A stretch of DNA of 20,100 nt, from the NCBI GenBank assembly GCA_049999805.1, contig JBNGIO010006261.1:1-20100 (forward strand), given 5' to 3'. Positions 16,947-20,100 of the stretch are shown piece after piece. This DNA comes from Folioceros fuciformis. Taxonomy: Eukaryota > Anthocerotophyta > Anthocerotopsida > Anthocerotales. The notes under the pieces were generated by a model, which was given only the letters and a program-made list of their open reading frames with translations, ran no database searches and was not told the origin of the DNA. How positions within the stretch are numbered: position 1 is the stretch's first letter; each line of letters begins with the position of its first letter. The position numbers and the translations under genes were made by a program.

Positions 16947-17435
16947 ATGCCGCACAGAGGCCGCGATAGAGGGCGCCGTGTAGGTCGGCAGAGCAGAGAT
17001 TTCTCACTAAGCTTTCTAGCAAGCATAGGAGAGACTCTTTCTCAAACCCTTAGGTACGGAGATTGCCGCAATCCGCACCTCCCCTCTTCTACACCTACAT
17101 CGAGAAGAAGACCATGTTTGCAGTCATTCAGTCATTCAAAAGAAGACCTTGTTTGCTCATACTATAAGCAATCGGGGCGCCCAGCTAGTAGAGCGGGCTT
17201 AGCCTCACCCGATCAATTGCCCTCTTTGATTAAGGGGTTGCATGATCATATCACGATTCTGGAGCATATCCTCGAGAGAGTATTTGAAAGGCTGCAAATT
17301 ATTCCTGATACGACGTCGGTGATTCAATCATCAGCCCCTGTTAGAGACTGTCAACAAAATGAGGACGCACTCAATTCTATTAAGGTGGCATGTCCAATAT
17401 GCCACTTAAGAGAGCCACTTCCGCAGAAAAACTGA
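16947..17435 (+). CDS. Leader ORF of element D, unknown product (162 aa)
   Basis: An ATG-started ORF (MPHRGRDRGRRVGRQ) ends at TGA 17433-17435. I do not recognise the product. The N-terminus is strongly basic and Arg/Gly-rich; the middle is Ser/Pro/Arg-rich; residues around 98-117 form a possible amphipathic helix (LIKGLHDHITILEHILERVF); the end has a CPIC pair. It overlaps by 46 bases an open stretch in the gag-pol frame, which is the -1 frame relative to this ORF. Its last codons AAA AAC TGA are followed by a short GC hairpin (17438-17453). It could be a chance leader ORF, a genuine extra protein, or an N-terminal part joined to Gag by frameshifting. Evidence for translation is lacking. Confidence 0.35.
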   Translation: MPHRGRDRGRRVGRQSRDFSLSFLASIGETLSQTLRYGDCRNPHLPSSTPTSRRRPCLQSFSHSKEDLVCSYYKQSGRPASRAGLASPDQLPSLIKGLHDHITILEHILERVFERLQIIPDTTSVIQSSAPVRDCQQNEDALNSIKVACPICHLREPLPQKN

Positions 17436-17437
17436 GA

Positions 17438-17453
17438 GAGGCTGGGCAGCCTC
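17438..17453 (+). promoter_or_regulatory. Hairpin downstream of a slippery-like GAAAAAC
   Basis: GAGGCT (17438-17443) pairs with AGCCTC (17448-17453) around a GGGC loop, starting 5 bases after GAAAAAC (17426-17432). The arrangement resembles a -1 ribosomal frameshift site, though the first base of the heptamer is not A as in the classic A-AAA-AAC. Confidence 0.35.
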
Positions 17454-17575
17454 GTCGCTGGGGTAGGCCTAGGTTGTATTCTCCACCCCCATCAAAATCA
17501 CGAGACTGGTTTTCGGGCAGTCTGCCAACTTGGCTCACGCAATCAATTGCATATCAACGAAGAATTCAACCAAGC

Positions 17576-18992
17576 ATGACGACTTCAATGAAACTCGATT
17601 TTAAAGACAAGGACCGATTCTCAGGGTCCAACTATGATGTCTGGGCACACAGGGTTAAGACCCTTCTGATGATAGAAGACCTGTGGGAGGTGGTGGATGG
17701 TTCTGCTCCCCACCCGGGACAAAACGCAGTGTCAGCAGACATTACGGCATGGAATAAGAAGGACTTGAAGGCCAGAGCCATCCTGGAATTCACAATTGAC
17801 AACAGCATGATACACCATATAGAGGACGCCACAACAGCGCATCTGGCATGGACAGCCTTGGCCCAGATGTTTGCTACGACGAATCAGTCGTCGTTGGTCC
17901 ACGCCACTCGTTCGTTCTCGAATTGTAAAATGAAAGAATCTGAGACAGTAGAGGAGCATGTGATGCACTTCAGGCATTTGAGGCAGAAGTTGGCAGCAGC
18001 AGGGACGAAGGTCTCTGAACTCCAGGCATCTGTTGCACTCCTCATGTCCCTGCCAGACAGATTCCGAGTTTTTGTGAGCACTCAGAACAGTAACCTGCGA
18101 ACAGCAGCAGCGACAACAGTCTCACTGTCAAATACTATCGGAGCACTACTAGAAGAGGAGGCTTCGATGAATTCAGGCAGGCCGCAAGCACAAACCTCGC
18201 ATGGCCGTATACTCTACGCCGGGAGAGGAGCAAGAGGAGGCAGAGGAGGCAGATTCCCACATCGAACAAGTTGGCAAAGTAGGTCAACAGTTGTGGGAAC
18301 ACGTCCTCCATCCAATCCTAATCACAAGAAATTAACCTGTAACTGGTGCAGAAACATGGGACATATTGAGGCAGATTGTCGTAAGAAACGTTCAGGTGAG
18401 CCACGAAAGATAGGCTCACCAGAAGCAAATGTGATCACTAAGTCAAAGGCATCAAGTTCGAATACTATCTTGACAGTTTTTCTTGCACACACCAAGTCTG
18501 ATGAACATTCTTGGTACATAGACTCCGGGGCATCAGCTCATATATGCTATAACAGAAATAGCTTTAATGACTATCAGGCGTATTCACCTGGACAATTTGT
18601 CCTACTGGGCGATGAGAGTGGACTGAATATTGCTGGAGTTGGAACCGTGAAGATTCGATTGAATGATGGTTCCACCAGATGTTTGAATCAGGTCCTGCAT
18701 GTACCTCAGATGGTTAAGAATCTACTATCTGTTAGACATGTATGTCAGGAGTGGAATGTGAAAGTAAGCTTTGATCAAAACATGTGCAACCTTACTGATG
18801 TCAAGACAGAAATGGTAGTTGCCTTAGGAGCTCTTGACTCGGATCTATACAGACTTGACTGCCACACCCACTTTGGAAATGACTTGGACAAACAGCATGC
18901 TCGAGCGCACTTAGCAAAACATTTGGATGAAGATAGTACTCAGCTACTATGGCACTGTCGGTTGGGGCACCCAAATTATAACAAAATGAAAG
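17576..18992 (+). CDS. gag: Element D gag, zinc knuckle, protease, start of integrase
   Basis: I choose the ATG at 17576 (MTTSMKLDFKDKDRFSGSNY) because the FKDKDRFSGSNYDVW block is the usual start of this Gag type and element C's Gag begins with a related block; an upstream in-frame ATG at 17390 would add 62 residues with no known motif. Gag helices follow (AWTALAQMF, VEEHVMHFRHLRQKL, LPDRFRVFV). A Gly/Arg-rich stretch (GRGARGGRGGRF) precedes a CX2CX4HX4C zinc knuckle at 18338-18379 (CNWCRNMGHIEADC). The protease site DSGAS begins at 18521. The integrase zinc domain starts with LLWHCRLGHPNYNKM, then the frame breaks near 18992 and this frame stops at 19019-19021. No internal stop codon occurs over about 470 codons. 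Confidence 0.9.
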
Positions 18993-19581
18993 ATGGTTGG
19001 AAAGGATCTGTACCAAGATGACGTGCCCTGGACAATTCAAGATGTAGATGTGCTCTGTGAGGCTTGTCTGTACGCAAAACTCCCTAAACAGAATGTGAAG
19101 AAACCACATGAACAAAATAGAGCTTCGGAAACCCTAGCCGTTGTACATACTGATCTTTGCGGGCCCATGTCTGTTAAGTCTCTGGGAGGAGCTCTATATT
19201 TCATGGTGCTGGTGGACGATTATAGTCGTTTCACAATTACATATTTTCTGCGTCACAAGTCAGAGGCTCTGGAGAGATTTGTTGACTATGTTAACTATTC
19301 GCAAAGACAAATTGGAAATAAGGTCAAGGTTTTGCGAAGCGATGGAGGTGGAGAGTTTACTGGCCGCGAATTTCAAGAGTACTGTAGGTCGTCTAGAATT
19401 GGCAGACAGATCAAGGTTCCGTATACTTCCAGTCAGAATCCACTTGCAGAGTCTAAAAATCGGTACCTACAAGAAACAGCCAAGGCCATGCTATATCAGT
19501 CTGGGCTGTCAAGGAGGTATTGGGCTGAGGCGGTACACACAGCCACTTATCTTCTAAATCGAACTTCCTACTGCAGCCTTC
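18993..19581 (+). CDS. pol: Element D integrase core (frame-shifted continuation)
   Basis: This continues the polyprotein one base over from the preceding frame. It completes the zinc domain (CEACLYAKLPK) and carries the whole catalytic triad: Asp 19152-19154 (HTDLCGP), Asp 19341-19343 (RSDGGGEF) and Glu 19449-19451 (PLAESKNR), the last two separated by 35 residues. Conserved YWAEAVHTATYLLNRT follows. Near 19570-19582 the reading shifts by one base again; the residues read in this frame up to the stop at 19638-19640 are not genuine. It has no proper start codon of its own and is part of gag-pol. Confidence 0.88.
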
Positions 19582-20100
19582 ATGAACTCCACGCCTTTCG
19601 AGCGCTGGACTGGCAGAAAACCAACGATATCACATCTTAGAATTTTTGGGTGCAAAGTTTACATCCATGTACCTAAAGAGATTCGAACAAAGCTCGACTA
19701 CAAGGCAAGACAGATGCTCTTCGTTGGATACACAGAAGGCGTTAAGGGATATAAGGTCTATGACCCAGGCATAGGCAGAGCTACGCATGCTCGTTTCGGG
19801 AAGTTTGACGAGAGGTCCATATTAACTACATCACTACACAAGTTAAATGAGAACAGAATACCTGCTAGTGATCTTGAAGAAGCAGAAACATGTGAAGTTA
19901 CCTATGGCAGTGTTGGCCAGGCTTCGCAAGTGCCGTCTAACCATTCGAACTATGGCAAGACTCAACATACTGAAACTGTTGGTGAACCAGGAAAATCTCT
20001 GAATCTGCAGGAGGTTTTGGACCCTGTAGATGAGGACAGTGATCACGAGTCAGTGGGAGCTCATGATTCAGATGGTCACACTCTCATGAGCAGTGCTAGT
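19582..20100 (+). CDS. pol: Element D integrase C-terminal region, partial
   Basis: A third frame carries on from the conserved NSTPFERWTGRKP block, then LRIFGCKVYIHVPKE, FVGYTEGVKGYKVYD (the typical copia integrase C-terminal block) and an acidic, Ser-rich linker (DEDSDHESVGAHDSD) of the kind found between integrase and reverse transcriptase. It is open to the window edge, so reverse transcriptase and RNase H should follow outside. The frame break before it may be a real indel or an assembly error. Confidence 0.88.
   Translation, partial: MNSTPFERWTGRKPTISHLRIFGCKVYIHVPKEIRTKLDYKARQMLFVGYTEGVKGYKVYDPGIGRATHARFGKFDERSILTTSLHKLNENRIPASDLEEAETCEVTYGSVGQASQVPSNHSNYGKTQHTETVGEPGKSLNLQEVLDPVDEDSDHESVGAHDSDGHTLMSSAS

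Larger units (their letters stand above)
16588..17575 (+). other. Element D leader
   Basis: These 988 bases lie between the primer-binding site and the likely gag ATG. The first half has no coding motif. The second half holds a 162-codon ORF (16947-17435), listed separately, and an in-frame upstream extension of gag from ATG 17390. Confidence 0.75.
16370..20100 (+). mobile_element. Element D: Ty1/copia retrotransposon, 5' part, inserted in element C
   Basis: An LTR of about 206 bp, a perfect primer-binding site, a leader of about 1 kb, then gag, protease and integrase on the plus strand running off the right edge. It interrupts element C's reverse transcriptase. Only two frame breaks and no nonsense codon in the otherwise open frames suggest it is the youngest or least damaged element with A. 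The exact left boundary is uncertain by a few bases, and its target duplication cannot be checked in this window. Confidence 0.9.

Noticed and set aside
18985-19000. Programmed +1 frameshift in element D integrase
   Set aside because: The position inside the integrase zinc domain makes no sense for regulation, and no known slippery motif is present. An indel or sequence error is simpler.

Overview
The window looks like nuclear DNA of a land plant and is made almost entirely of nested Ty1/copia (Pseudoviridae-type) LTR retrotransposons. The reasons are the domain order gag, zinc knuckle, protease, integrase, reverse transcriptase, RNase H; primer-binding sites of the plant initiator-Met type (TGGTATCAGAGC and a variant); short LTRs ending in TG...CA; and 5-bp target duplications. 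I see no convincing host gene, tRNA, rRNA or CRISPR array. The sequence does not tell me which plant group it comes from.

Layout. (A) 1-2980, minus strand: 5' part of a well-preserved copia element, with a 293-bp LTR, primer-binding site, leader, gag, and zinc knuckle, protease and integrase running off the left edge. Its single gag-pol frame is broken by one TAG. 2981-3486: unrecognised flank with a hairpin. (F) 3487-3676, plus strand: a 178-bp LTR and primer-binding site, followed by about 2.1 kb with no recognisable coding sequence. (C) from 5840, plus strand: a decayed element with a deduced LTR of about 713 bp (5840-6047 plus 11121-11625), a leader, and a gag-pol pseudogene (12660-16369). 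(B) 6053-11115, minus strand: a complete but dead element inserted in C's LTR, with both LTRs and a perfect CCTAT target duplication. A solo LTR of the B family (15571-15949) sits in C's reverse transcriptase with a perfect GATGG duplication. (D) about 16370 to the right edge, plus strand: a younger element inserted in C's reverse transcriptase next to where the YxDD box should be. It carries gag, protease and integrase with only two frame breaks and continues past the window.

Inferred order of insertion: F's region, then C, then B, the B-type solo LTR and D into C. A is separate. C and B carry many stops, D has no nonsense codon in its intact frames, and A has one. About 15 of 22 stops counted by eye are TAG, often where CAG would be expected, which suggests deamination of methylated cytosine.

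The observations most worth a second look are: a possible -1 frameshift signal (GAAAAAC, 5-nt spacer, GC hairpin) at the end of a 162-codon leader ORF in D, leading into the gag-pol frame; a very GC-rich leader in B with potential G-quadruplexes on both strands; an array of four 23-bp palindromic units in the solo LTR; and the TAG bias.
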